64,000 nucleotides of DNA from NCBI GenBank assembly GCA_030524715.1, contig JAUNGB010000002.1, positions 62,001 to 126,000 on the forward strand. Reading direction: 5' to 3'. The DNA is from Eubacteriales bacterium. GTDB lineage: Bacteria; Bacillota; Clostridia; Lachnospirales; Lachnospiraceae. A program made the translations under genes and the position numbers. Within the stretch, counting starts at the first letter, position 1. The number at the start of each line of letters is the position of its first letter. This document shows positions 41,267-49,951 of this stretch, in pieces. The notes under the pieces were generated by a model. That model saw nothing but the letters and a program-made list of their open reading frames with translations, did not search any database and was not told where the DNA came from.

Positions 41267-44266
41267 ATGAGTGAAAGAATGACCTGTATGCCATTCGGAC
41301 AGTTAATGACCTGGATCCTTAACGAACAGAAAACAAAAGGTACCGTATTCGGCGTACACAGACCATATATGGCGGAGCCCTCCAAAGGGATGCGGATTTT
41401 TGGAAGAAACCTGGAAACTCCCATCGGGCCTGCCGCAGGCCCCAACACGCAGCTTGCGCAGAACATCATCGCCTCTTATTATGCAGGCGCACGTTTTTTT
41501 GAGCTGAAGACTGTTCAGAAGGTGGACGGCGACGAGCTTGCGGCATGTATCAGCAGACCCTGTATCTTAGCGGAGGATGAATGCTATAACTGCGAGTGGT
41601 CCACAGAACTGTACGTTCCCCAGGCAATGGGCGAATATATCAAAGCATGGTTTATTCTCCACGTGATGGCAAAGGAATTCGGGCTTGGCAGCACAGACGG
41701 CTTCCAGTTCAACATTTCCGTTGGCTATGACCTTGCAGGGATCAAAGAGCCGAAGATCGACGGCTTTATTGACAGCATGAAGGATGCAAAGGATACAGAT
41801 ATTTTTAAGGAATGTAAGCAGTGGCTTTATGACAATATTGATAAATTTACAAAAGTAACAAAGGAAGATATCGACGCCATCCCATCCGAGATCTGCAACT
41901 CTGCAACGATCTCTACCCTGCACGGATGTCCTCCTAACGAAATCGAGAGCATTGCGAACCACCTGTTTAAGGAAAAACACCTGAATACCTTTATTAAATG
42001 CAATCCGACCCTTCTGGGCTATGAGTTCGCAAGAAAGACCATGGATGACATGGGCTATGATTACATCATGTTCGGCGATTTTCATTTCCTTGACGACCTG
42101 CAGTATAAGGACGCTGTTCCTATGTTCCGGCGCCTGATGTCCCTGGCGGAAGAACTGAAGCTTGATTTCGGCGTGAAGATCACCAATACCTTCCCGGTAG
42201 ATGTTACCAGAAACGAGCTGCCAAGCGAAGAAATGTATATGTCCGGAAAATCCCTGTTCCCGCTTTCCATTTCCCTGGCGGCTATGCTTTCCCGGGAATT
42301 TGACGGCAGGCTTCGGATCGCATATTCCGGGGGAGCGGATTATTACAATATTGACCGGATCGTAGGCTGCGGCGTATGGCCGGTGACAGTCGCCACAACG
42401 ATCCTGAAGCCGGGCGGATACCAGAGATTTACCCAGATGGCGGAAAAGATCATGAAGGACGGCGTGGCGGAATGGAAGGGCATTGATGTAGAGGCTCTGG
42501 AAGCTCTGGCAGCAGACGCTAAGAAGGATCCTCATCATCTGAAAAATATCAAGCCTCTCCCGAAACGCAAAAACGACAAAGAGGTTCCGCTTCTGGACTG
42601 CTTCTTTGCGCCCTGTCAGGAGGGATGTCCCGTCCATCAGGATATCACCAACTATGTGAAGCTTTCCGGTGAGGGAGATTACGCGGAGGCGCTGCGGGTC
42701 ATTCTGGAAAAGAATGCCCTTCCGTTTATTACCGGAACCTTATGTGCACATAATTGTATGTATAAATGTACCCGAAACTTCTATGAAGAGCCTGTCGATA
42801 TCCGGGGAACCAAGCTCCTTGCGGCAGAAAACGGCTATGATGAGGTGATCGGAGAGATTAAGCCCGGCGCCGGAAATGGCAAAAAGGTCGCCGTTATCGG
42901 CGGAGGCCCGGCAGGTATTGCAGCCGCATATTTTCTTGCAAGGGCAGGCGCGGCCGTAACGATCTTCGAAAAAGAGGCAAAGCTTGGCGGAGTGATCCGC
43001 TATATGATTCCGGGATTCCGTATTCCGGACGCCTCCATTGACAAGGATATTTCCTTTATTGAGAAGCTGGGCGTAGAGATCAGAACAAATACAGAAGTGG
43101 CTTCTATCGGGGAAATCAAGGCCCGGGGCTATGATGCAGTGATTGTTGCCGTAGGCGCAGGCAAACCGGGTACTTTGAAATTAGAAAAAGGAGAAACCGT
43201 TAATGCTCTGAAATTCCTTGCTGATTTTAAGGCAAATGACGGCAAAGTGAACCTTGGTAAAAATGTGGTTGTCATCGGCGGTGGAAATACGGCAATGGAT
43301 ACCGCAAGGGCGGCGAAACGTACCGAAGGCGTAGAGCACGTGTATCTGGTTTACAGAAGGACCAAACGCTATATGCCGGCAGCAGAGGATGAGCTTCTGG
43401 AGGTTCTTGGGGAAGGAATTGAATTTAAAGAGCTTCTTTCGCCTGTCAGCCTGGAGAACGGAAAGCTTCTCTGTAAGAAGATGAAGCTGGGGGCAATGGA
43501 TGCCTCCGGACGTGCGGGAGTGACCGAGACTGATGAAATAGAAGAGGTTCCGGCGGATACTGTTATTGTAGCGGTAGGAGAAAAGGTTCCCACAGAATTT
43601 TATGAGGCAAACGGAATCAACATAAACGAGCGCGGCAAAGCCAGATTAAACGCGGCGACTCTGGAAACAAGCGTAGAGGGCGTCTATATGGCGGGGGACG
43701 GAGCAAACGGCGCGGCGACTATTGTTGAGGCGATCCGGGACGCACAGATCGTATCCAAAGCGATCCTTGGCGCCGAAATCGTAAAAGACCAGCCGGCGCC
43801 GGGTGAAGAAGAGACCTGCTTTTCCAAAAAGGGCATTCTTGTGGAAAGCAGGGATGCAGAAACAGAAAGCAGCCGCTGCCTGACATGTAATAAGGTATGT
43901 GAGAACTGTGTGGACGTATGTCCCAACCGCGCAAATATTTCCATCAGGGTTCCGGGCATGGCAATGAACCAGATCATCCATGTGGATTACATGTGTAATG
44001 AATGCGGCAACTGCAGGACCTTCTGTCCGTATGCAAGCGCGCCGTATAAGGATAAATTTACCCTGTTTGCAACAGAAGCAGATATGGCGGACAGCGCCAA
44101 CGACGGATTCGTGGTGCTGAATCCGGAAACTAAGGAGTGTAAAGTACGGCTGCTGGGCAATATTACAGACTGCAGGGCGGATGATCCCTCCGATAAGCTC
44201 TACGAGGGCTTACGCAGACTGATCTGCGCAGTGATTGACGATTACGGATACCTTCTTGTATATTAG
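41267..44266 (+). CDS. ygfK: YgfK-type flavin/Fe-S oxidoreductase
   Basis: A 999-aa cytoplasmic electron-transfer protein (TIGR03315-like, sometimes named putative selenate reductase subunit). N-terminal dihydroorotate-dehydrogenase-like TIM-barrel (GRNLETPIGPAAGPNTQL, IKCNPTLLGYEF), then GltD-like Fe-S region (CFFAPCQEGCPVHQDI ... CAHNCMYKCTRNFYEEP), FAD site VAVIGGGPAGIAAAY, NAD(P) site VVVIGGGNTAMDTA, and C-terminal ferredoxin Cys (CLTCNKVCENCVDVCP, CNECGNCRTFCP). In recent work on anaerobic urate degradation by gut bacteria, ygfK is one of the required genes. The last two codons and stop lie inside a 62-nt palindromic repeat. Confidence 0.94.
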   Translation: MSERMTCMPFGQLMTWILNEQKTKGTVFGVHRPYMAEPSKGMRIFGRNLETPIGPAAGPNTQLAQNIIASYYAGARFFELKTVQKVDGDELAACISRPCILAEDECYNCEWSTELYVPQAMGEYIKAWFILHVMAKEFGLGSTDGFQFNISVGYDLAGIKEPKIDGFIDSMKDAKDTDIFKECKQWLYDNIDKFTKVTKEDIDAIPSEICNSATISTLHGCPPNEIESIANHLFKEKHLNTFIKCNPTLLGYEFARKTMDDMGYDYIMFGDFHFLDDLQYKDAVPMFRRLMSLAEELKLDFGVKITNTFPVDVTRNELPSEEMYMSGKSLFPLSISLAAMLSREFDGRLRIAYSGGADYYNIDRIVGCGVWPVTVATTILKPGGYQRFTQMAEKIMKDGVAEWKGIDVEALEALAADAKKDPHHLKNIKPLPKRKNDKEVPLLDCFFAPCQEGCPVHQDITNYVKLSGEGDYAEALRVILEKNALPFITGTLCAHNCMYKCTRNFYEEPVDIRGTKLLAAENGYDEVIGEIKPGAGNGKKVAVIGGGPAGIAAAYFLARAGAAVTIFEKEAKLGGVIRYMIPGFRIPDASIDKDISFIEKLGVEIRTNTEVASIGEIKARGYDAVIVAVGAGKPGTLKLEKGETVNALKFLADFKANDGKVNLGKNVVVIGGGNTAMDTARAAKRTEGVEHVYLVYRRTKRYMPAAEDELLEVLGEGIEFKELLSPVSLENGKLLCKKMKLGAMDASGRAGVTETDEIEEVPADTVIVAVGEKVPTEFYEANGININERGKARLNAATLETSVEGVYMAGDGANGAATIVEAIRDAQIVSKAILGAEIVKDQPAPGEEETCFSKKGILVESRDAETESSRCLTCNKVCENCVDVCPNRANISIRVPGMAMNQIIHVDYMCNECGNCRTFCPYASAPYKDKFTLFATEADMADSANDGFVVLNPETKECKVRLLGNITDCRADDPSDKLYEGLRRLICAVIDDYGYLLVY

Positions 44267-44319
44267 AAAAGTACTCCATTTTGTTCTGAAGTGTGCAACA
44301 CTGAACTTTCCTAATATAC
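44258..44319. repeat. 62-nt palindromic intergenic repeat, copy 3 (supplies the ygfK stop)
   Basis: Arms GTATATTAGAAAAGT and ACTTTCCTAATATAC differ from perfect pairing at one base. The left arm carries the final codons and TAG stop of ygfK. The following gene starts 32 nt after the right arm. Confidence 0.92.
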
Positions 44320-44350
44320 AAAAATGCATTGATGATAATGAGGGAGAGAA

Positions 44351-46933
44351 ATGTATACGTTTCATGTGAACGGACAGACAGTCACAACAAAGAAGAAGCA
44401 GCCGCTTCTGCGTTTCCTTCGGGATGAAATGCGCCTGACCTCTGTGAAGGACGGCTGCAGCCAGGGCGCCTGCGGCGCCTGTACGGTGCTTATTAACGGA
44501 GAACCCTGTAAGGCGTGTGTCCCTACTACGGACAGACTGGAAGGGAAAAACATCCTGACAGTGGAGGGGTTAAGCCAATGGGAAGCCGACGTGTTTACCT
44601 ACGCCTACGGGGAAGCGGGGGCCGTCCAGTGCGGCTTCTGCATTCCTGGCATGGTGATGTGTACCAAGGCCCTGTTGGACAAAACCCTGAATCCTACGGA
44701 GGATGAAATAAAGTATGCCCTGAGAAATAATTACTGCCGCTGTACAGGATATGTGAAGATCATTGCCGCAGTGAAGCTTTCCGCAAAAATCCTCAGAGAC
44801 GGGGCAATCCCGCCCGAAGGAGCGGACGACTGGAAGATCGGTTCCCGGGTCCATCGGCTGGATGTGGAGGAAAAGGTCCGCGGTACGGGAAAATATCCGG
44901 ATGATTTTTATATGGACGGTATGTGCTATGGGTCGGCCCTTCGGAGCAAATATCCAAGAGCCAGAGTCCTTTCCATAAATACAGAAGCAGCAAAGGCGCT
45001 GCCCGGCGTGATCGCTGTCCTGACTGCGGAGGATATCCCCGGAGAAAACAAAATCGGCCATCTTAAGCACGACCAGTATACCCTGATCCCTGTGGGAGGC
45101 CTGACTCATTATCTGGGAGATGCAGTCGCCCTGATCGCCGCTGTGGATATGGAAACCGTAGAAAAGGCAAAAAAGCTGGTTAAGGTGGAATATGAGGTTC
45201 TTCCTGCCGTTCACAATATCGACGAGGCGGCAGCGCCGGACGCCCCGCTTGTTTTTGATGAGGAAACCTCCAACATACAGGCACATAAGTATGTAAGCAG
45301 GGGAAATGCTCCTGAGGCCATCAGGCAGTCGAAGCACGTGATCTCCCGTCATTTTGAGACACCGTGGACGGAGCACGCCTTTCTGGAGCCGGAGTGCGCG
45401 GTGGCTTATATTGACGGTGACGGGGATGTTATGATCATCTCCACTGACCAATCGGCTTACTGTACGCTTCATGAGTGCAGCCTGCTTCTGGGAACGGATA
45501 AGGTGAAGTGTGAAAATGCCCTGGTGGGCGGCGGCTTCGGCGGCAAGGAGGATATGACGGTGCAGCATCATGCGGCATTGCTTGCTTACTGCACAGGCCG
45601 TCCGGTGAAGGTCCGGCTTACAAGGGCAGAGTCCCTTCTGATCCATCCAAAACGCCATCATTTTGTTATGGACTTTACTATGGGATGCGACGAAAACGGG
45701 AGGATTATGGGCGTAAAAGCAAAGGTCGCCTCCGACACAGGAGCGTTTGCTTCTCTCGGAGGCCCGGTGCTGGAGCGTGCCTGTACCCATGCCGCCGGCC
45801 CTTATGCTTACGAAAACTTTGAGATCGAGGGAACCGCTTATTATACAAACAATCCCCCTGCAGGCGCCTTCCGCGGATTCGGGGTTACCCAGACCTGTTT
45901 CGCAACGGAAACCCTTTTGAACATGATGGCGGATGAGATCGGGATCACTCCATGGGAAATCCGGTACCGCAATGCCATCCGGCCGGGAGGGGTGCTGCCC
46001 AACGGCCAGATCGTAGATGCTTCCACGGGACTGGTGGAGACTCTGGAAGCGGTGAAAGAGGACTATGACACAGCAATGGCACAGGGCAAGCCGGTGGGTA
46101 TCGCCTGTGCCATGAAAAACGCAGGCGTGGGCGTAGGGATTCCCGACTGGGGCCGGGTGAAGCTGATCGTGGAAGAGGATCAGAAGCTTCATATTTATTC
46201 CGGAGCCTCCTGTATCGGCCAGGGGCTGGGCACTGTTCTGGTGCAGATGGTCGTCACCAATACGGATCTGAAAAGAGAAGAGATCGTCTATGAACGCAGC
46301 AATACCTGGATCGCTCCGGATTCGGGAACCACCTCTGGTTCCCGACAGACTCTGGTGACCGGGGAGGCCTGCCGCCGTGCCTGTGAAAAGCTTATGGAGG
46401 CAAGGACAGAAGGAAAAACTCTGGGAGATCTTGTGGGACAGGAATTTTACGGGGAATATCTGGCAAAGACAGATCCTCTGGGTGCCAATGTGCCCAACCC
46501 GGTCTCTCACGTTGCCTACGGATATGCAACCCAGATGTGCGTCATCGATCCGAAAACAGGAAAAATCGAAAAAATTGCCGCTGCCCATGATGTGGGCAGG
46601 GCGATCAATCCGCTATCCTGCGAGGGACAGATCGAGGGCGGCGTGGTTATGTCCATGGGATATGCCTTAAGAGAGGATTATCCTATTGATTCTGATTGTA
46701 AACCTATCGAGAAATACGGGTCTCTTGGGCTGTTCCGCTCCCACGAAATACCGGAGATCAAAGCCATCGTGGTAGATAAGCCGGGGCTGAATGTTGCCTG
46801 CGGCGCCATCGGTATCGGAGAGATCACTTCGATCCCCACTGCGCCAGCCATTACGGACGCTTATTACCGCTATGACGGAAAGCGCCGTTACAGTCTGCCC
46901 ATTACAGGCACACCATATGAAAGGAAGGGCTGA
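44351..46933 (+). CDS. xdhD: Selenium-dependent xanthine dehydrogenase-type molybdenum hydroxylase (XdhD-like), 2Fe-2S and Mo domains fused
   Basis: Hydroxylates a purine ring using water and a molybdopterin cofactor thought to carry labile selenium. Residues 1-155 hold two 2Fe-2S clusters (Cys36, Cys41, Cys44, Cys56; then CGFCIPGM...CRCTGYV); from about 165 on is the Mo-binding part (VGGGFGGKEDM, GAFRGFGVTQ, CIGQGLGTVLVQM) with the catalytic Glu in IGIGEITSIPTAPAI. The FAD domain present in classical xanthine dehydrogenase is absent, so electrons must leave through a partner, plausibly the ferredoxin encoded 3 nt downstream or YgfK. 860 aa, close to TIGR03311-type proteins. Selenium is inferred from the yqeB/yqeC neighbours, not from a UGA codon. 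Confidence 0.93.
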   Translation: MYTFHVNGQTVTTKKKQPLLRFLRDEMRLTSVKDGCSQGACGACTVLINGEPCKACVPTTDRLEGKNILTVEGLSQWEADVFTYAYGEAGAVQCGFCIPGMVMCTKALLDKTLNPTEDEIKYALRNNYCRCTGYVKIIAAVKLSAKILRDGAIPPEGADDWKIGSRVHRLDVEEKVRGTGKYPDDFYMDGMCYGSALRSKYPRARVLSINTEAAKALPGVIAVLTAEDIPGENKIGHLKHDQYTLIPVGGLTHYLGDAVALIAAVDMETVEKAKKLVKVEYEVLPAVHNIDEAAAPDAPLVFDEETSNIQAHKYVSRGNAPEAIRQSKHVISRHFETPWTEHAFLEPECAVAYIDGDGDVMIISTDQSAYCTLHECSLLLGTDKVKCENALVGGGFGGKEDMTVQHHAALLAYCTGRPVKVRLTRAESLLIHPKRHHFVMDFTMGCDENGRIMGVKAKVASDTGAFASLGGPVLERACTHAAGPYAYENFEIEGTAYYTNNPPAGAFRGFGVTQTCFATETLLNMMADEIGITPWEIRYRNAIRPGGVLPNGQIVDASTGLVETLEAVKEDYDTAMAQGKPVGIACAMKNAGVGVGIPDWGRVKLIVEEDQKLHIYSGASCIGQGLGTVLVQMVVTNTDLKREEIVYERSNTWIAPDSGTTSGSRQTLVTGEACRRACEKLMEARTEGKTLGDLVGQEFYGEYLAKTDPLGANVPNPVSHVAYGYATQMCVIDPKTGKIEKIAAAHDVGRAINPLSCEGQIEGGVVMSMGYALREDYPIDSDCKPIEKYGSLGLFRSHEIPEIKAIVVDKPGLNVACGAIGIGEITSIPTAPAITDAYYRYDGKRRYSLPITGTPYERKG

Positions 46934-46935
46934 GC

Positions 46936-47424
46936 ATGGCAGTAAAGAAAAAGTTTCCCTATCGGGCCGCAGTGGTTGCCTGCAACGGAGGCTGCCGCGC
47001 AAAGAAAACCCCCGGATGTGCATATGGCTGTATCGGGTGCGGCGAATGTGTAAAGGCATGTAAATTCGGGGCGGTATTCCTCAATGAGCTGGGCGTAGCA
47101 GAGGTGGACGAGGACAAATGCATCGCCTGCGGCAAATGTGTCAGACAATGCCCGCAAAAGGTCATCCGTCTTCACGAATGCGCCAATTATATTGTGGTGA
47201 AATGCTCCAATAAGGAGAAAGGCAAGGATGCCAGAGCAGTCTGTTCCGTAAGCTGTATCGGCTGCGGACTCTGCGAAAAAACCTGTACGGCGGGCGCCAT
47301 AAAGGTAACGGACAACTGTGCCGTGATCGAGGAAGCTGTATGCTTAAGCTGCGGCATGTGCGCCGTAAAATGCCCCCGCCACGTTATCATCGACCAGAGG
47401 GGAATCCTTACAGAAAAGTATTAA
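46936..47424 (+). CDS. Four-cluster 4Fe-4S ferredoxin-like protein
   Basis: A 162-aa RnfB-like polyferredoxin. Four CxxCxxCxxxC motifs are visible in two pairs: CIGCGECVKAC and CIACGKCVRQC, then CIGCGLCEKTC and CLSCGMCAVKC. Two extra Cys near the start (VACNGGCRAKKTPGC) may hold another site. It immediately follows the FAD-less hydroxylase and is the obvious electron acceptor for it. No membrane segment, so cytoplasmic. Confidence 0.9.
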   Translation: MAVKKKFPYRAAVVACNGGCRAKKTPGCAYGCIGCGECVKACKFGAVFLNELGVAEVDEDKCIACGKCVRQCPQKVIRLHECANYIVVKCSNKEKGKDARAVCSVSCIGCGLCEKTCTAGAIKVTDNCAVIEEAVCLSCGMCAVKCPRHVIIDQRGILTEKY

Positions 47425-47429
47425 AAATA

Positions 47430-47459
47430 TTGCAAATTTGCTGATGAATATGGTATAAT
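47430..47459 (+). promoter_or_regulatory. Promoter of the xdhA-mocA operon
   Basis: TTGCAA (47430-47435), 18-nt spacer, TATAAT (47454-47459). Transcription would start near 47466, leaving a leader of about 195 nt. Confidence 0.7.
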
Positions 47460-47545
47460 CAAAACACTTAATAACTGCTGAAAACGCAGTGAACAGCAGC
47501 GTTTGATAAGCATGAACAATACCATAAGAAAGCAGCATGGTTCGG

Positions 47546-47598
47546 AGCCGGACGTCAGTCCTGAGGGGAACACAAGATTCCTTCGGACTTGTCCGGCT
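47546..47598 (+). ncRNA. Strongly structured 5' leader element upstream of the xanthine dehydrogenase subunits
   Basis: A three-tier extended hairpin: AGCCGGAC / GTCCGGCT (8 bp, 47546-47553 with 47591-47598), AGTCC / GGACT (47557-47561 with 47585-47589) and GAGGGGA / TTCCTTC (47563-47569 with 47578-47584), with loop ACACAAGA. About 20 of 26 possible pairs form, two of them G-U. A pyrimidine-rich run and (TTA)8 follow. It may be an attenuator or an unrecognised ligand-binding RNA; I do not recognise a known riboswitch class. Confidence 0.6.
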
Positions 47599-47608
47599 TT
47601 CTTCTATC

Positions 47609-47632
47609 TTATTATTATTATTATTATTATTA
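47609..47632 (+). repeat. (TTA)8 microsatellite in the leader
   Basis: Eight uninterrupted TTA units between the leader hairpin and the start codon. Read in one frame it would encode a run of isoleucines, but that frame begins upstream of the family's N-terminus and the ribosome site lies after the repeat. Confidence 0.97.
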
Positions 47633-47661
47633 AGAAAAGCAGAGCAAAGAAGGTGAGACAT

Positions 47662-49935
47662 ATGATCGGAAAGAGTGTTCCAAGAGTAGACGCTTATGAT
47701 AAGGTTACGGGCAGGGCAAAATTTACGGATGACATGATCTTAAATAAGTGTCTTATAGCAAAGGTGTATCATGCTACCATCGGCAACGGAGTCGTCAGGT
47801 CCATTGATACCAGCGAAGCGGAAGCCTTGGACGGCGTAGTAAAGGTTGTGACTTTTAAGGACGTACCGGATCATTGTTACCCCACGCCGGGACATCCCTG
47901 GTCCGTGGAGCTGGCCCATCAGGATGTGGCGGACAGAAATATCCTGACCGGGAGAGTCCGTTATTACGGGGACGATATTGCGGCAGTGGTGGCAGAGGAT
48001 GAGGTGACGGCCAGCAGAGCGCTCAGGCTCATCAAGGTCGAATATGAAGAATATCCGGTAGAAATCCATCCAAGAAAATCCATGCGGGGAAGCGCCCACC
48101 CCATCCATCTGGACAAGAAGGACAACATTCTGGCACGTTCCAACTATTTTATCGGAAATGTAGACCAGGGTTTAAGGGACTCGGATATTGTCATAAAGAG
48201 AAGCTACAAAACCCCCATTGTCCAGCACTGCCATATTGAAAACCCTATTTCTTACGCATATATGGAAAACGGAAGGATCGTAATCGTGACCTCCACCCAG
48301 ATTCCCCATATCGTACGACGGGTAGTGGGGCAGGCGCTGGGAATTCCCTGGGGCAGGATACGGGTGATCAAGCCTTACATCGGCGGCGGGTTCGGGAACA
48401 AGCAGGATGTTCTTTATGAGCCGCTGAATGCGTTTCTGACCCTTCAGGTGGGCGGACGCCCGGTAAAACTGGATGTGAGCCGGGAGGAAACCTTCTGCAA
48501 TACAAGAAGCCGCCATGCCATAGAGTATGATCTGACGGCGGGGATTGACAAGGAAGGCCGCCTGATCGCCAAGGATATGACGGCCTATTCCAACCAGGGC
48601 GCTTACGCGTCCCACGGCCATGCCATTGCGGCCAATGGACTGACTGCATGGAGGCTGCAGTATGCCTGCCCGAATATCCGCGGGGAAGCCTATACCGTTT
48701 ATACCAACACTCCCGTAGCCGGAGCCATGAGGGCGTACGGTATTCCCCAGGCGGATTTTGCTATTGAGAGCTTTATGGATGACATAGCAGCGGAAATCCA
48801 TATGGATCCGCTGGAATTTCGCAGAAAAAACCTGATTCAGGGATACTATGAGGATGCTTTCCTGAAGCCGATCGCGGCAAACACCAACGGAATCTTTGAA
48901 TGCCTGAAAAAGGGCGCGGACTATATTCACTGGTACGAAAAAAGAAAGAAATATGAAAACCAGACCGGAGACATCCGAAAAGGAGTGGGAATGGCATTGT
49001 TTTCCTATAAAACAGGCGTATGGCCCATATCTCTGGAAATTGCAGGAGCCCGTCTGGCGCTGAATCAGGACGGAAGTATGCAGCTTCAGCTTGGCGCAAC
49101 CGAGATCGGTCAGGGGGCGGACACGGTATTTTGCCAGATGGCGGCGGAAACCTTACATATGGATGTGGAGGATATTCATATCCAGACTGTACAGGATACA
49201 GATGTATCTCCCTTTGATACCGGGGCTTACGGTTCCCGCCAGTCCTTTGTGACAGGAACGGCTGTGAAGCAGTGCGCCCAGTTGATGTACGAAAAAATCC
49301 TTGATTATGCCAGAACCCTGCTTCCCCGGGAGAAACGAACGCTTTCTCTGGATCACGGCTGGATTTACGCGGAGGATACCAGGGTACTGTCTCTGGAAGA
49401 GCTTGCCCTGGAAAGCTATTACAGCCTGACAAATTCCTCCGCCATTACGGCCGAGGTTTCCACACAGGTGAAAAGGAATACCATTGCTACCGGATGCTGC
49501 TTTGCGGAGGTGGAGGTGGATATCAGGCTGGGCAAGATCAAAATTCTTGATATCATCAATGTTCACGACAGCGGTAAGCTTTTAAACCCGCAGCTTGCCC
49601 GGATGCAGGTACATGGAGGGATGTCCATGGGAATGGGATACGGACTCAGTGAGCAGCTTCTTCTGGATGAAAAAACAGGCAGGCTGTTAAACGGCACGCT
49701 GCTGGATTATAAGCTGATGACGACCATGGATACTCCGGACCTTACGGCAGACTTTGTGGAACTGGACGACCCGATGGGTCCATATGGAAATAAGGCGTTG
49801 GGAGAGCCTCCGGCAATTCCCTGTGCGCCGGCTATCCGCAATGCGGTTTTTCACGCAACGGGTGTGGCATTTAACGAAAATCCCCTCACTCCCCAGAGAC
49901 TTATTGAGGGCTTCAAAAATGCCGGTTTGATTTAG
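47662..49935 (+). CDS. xdhA: Xanthine dehydrogenase-type hydroxylase, molybdenum-binding subunit
   Basis: Large catalytic subunit (757 aa) of a three-subunit purine hydroxylase. It starts with the family's VPRVDAYDKVTGRAKFTDD; Mo-cofactor motifs are PYIGGGFGNKQDV, AGAMRAYGIPQ, GATEIGQGADTVFCQMAA and the catalytic Glu in KALGEPPAIPCAPAI. Start chosen at MIGKSVPR behind AAGAAGGTGAGACAT; a longer in-frame version would translate the leader hairpin and the TTA repeat. Followed by FAD and 2Fe-2S subunits with short gaps. Likely substrate xanthine, hypoxanthine or a related purine, by family and context. Confidence 0.93.
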   Translation: MIGKSVPRVDAYDKVTGRAKFTDDMILNKCLIAKVYHATIGNGVVRSIDTSEAEALDGVVKVVTFKDVPDHCYPTPGHPWSVELAHQDVADRNILTGRVRYYGDDIAAVVAEDEVTASRALRLIKVEYEEYPVEIHPRKSMRGSAHPIHLDKKDNILARSNYFIGNVDQGLRDSDIVIKRSYKTPIVQHCHIENPISYAYMENGRIVIVTSTQIPHIVRRVVGQALGIPWGRIRVIKPYIGGGFGNKQDVLYEPLNAFLTLQVGGRPVKLDVSREETFCNTRSRHAIEYDLTAGIDKEGRLIAKDMTAYSNQGAYASHGHAIAANGLTAWRLQYACPNIRGEAYTVYTNTPVAGAMRAYGIPQADFAIESFMDDIAAEIHMDPLEFRRKNLIQGYYEDAFLKPIAANTNGIFECLKKGADYIHWYEKRKKYENQTGDIRKGVGMALFSYKTGVWPISLEIAGARLALNQDGSMQLQLGATEIGQGADTVFCQMAAETLHMDVEDIHIQTVQDTDVSPFDTGAYGSRQSFVTGTAVKQCAQLMYEKILDYARTLLPREKRTLSLDHGWIYAEDTRVLSLEELALESYYSLTNSSAITAEVSTQVKRNTIATGCCFAEVEVDIRLGKIKILDIINVHDSGKLLNPQLARMQVHGGMSMGMGYGLSEQLLLDEKTGRLLNGTLLDYKLMTTMDTPDLTADFVELDDPMGPYGNKALGEPPAIPCAPAIRNAVFHATGVAFNENPLTPQRLIEGFKNAGLI

Positions 49936-49951
49936 GAAGGGGGACTGCCTG

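Noticed and set aside
44570-46588. A 672-codon open frame on the minus strand opposite the fused hydroxylase
   Set aside because: It is the antisense of a gene with complete family motifs; its translation is Cys/His/Arg-rich without recognisable domains, as expected from a GC-patterned shadow frame.
47503-47661. N-terminal extension of XdhA with a run of isoleucines
   Set aside because: It translates the leader hairpin and (TTA)8; the ribosome site and family N-terminus are at 47662.
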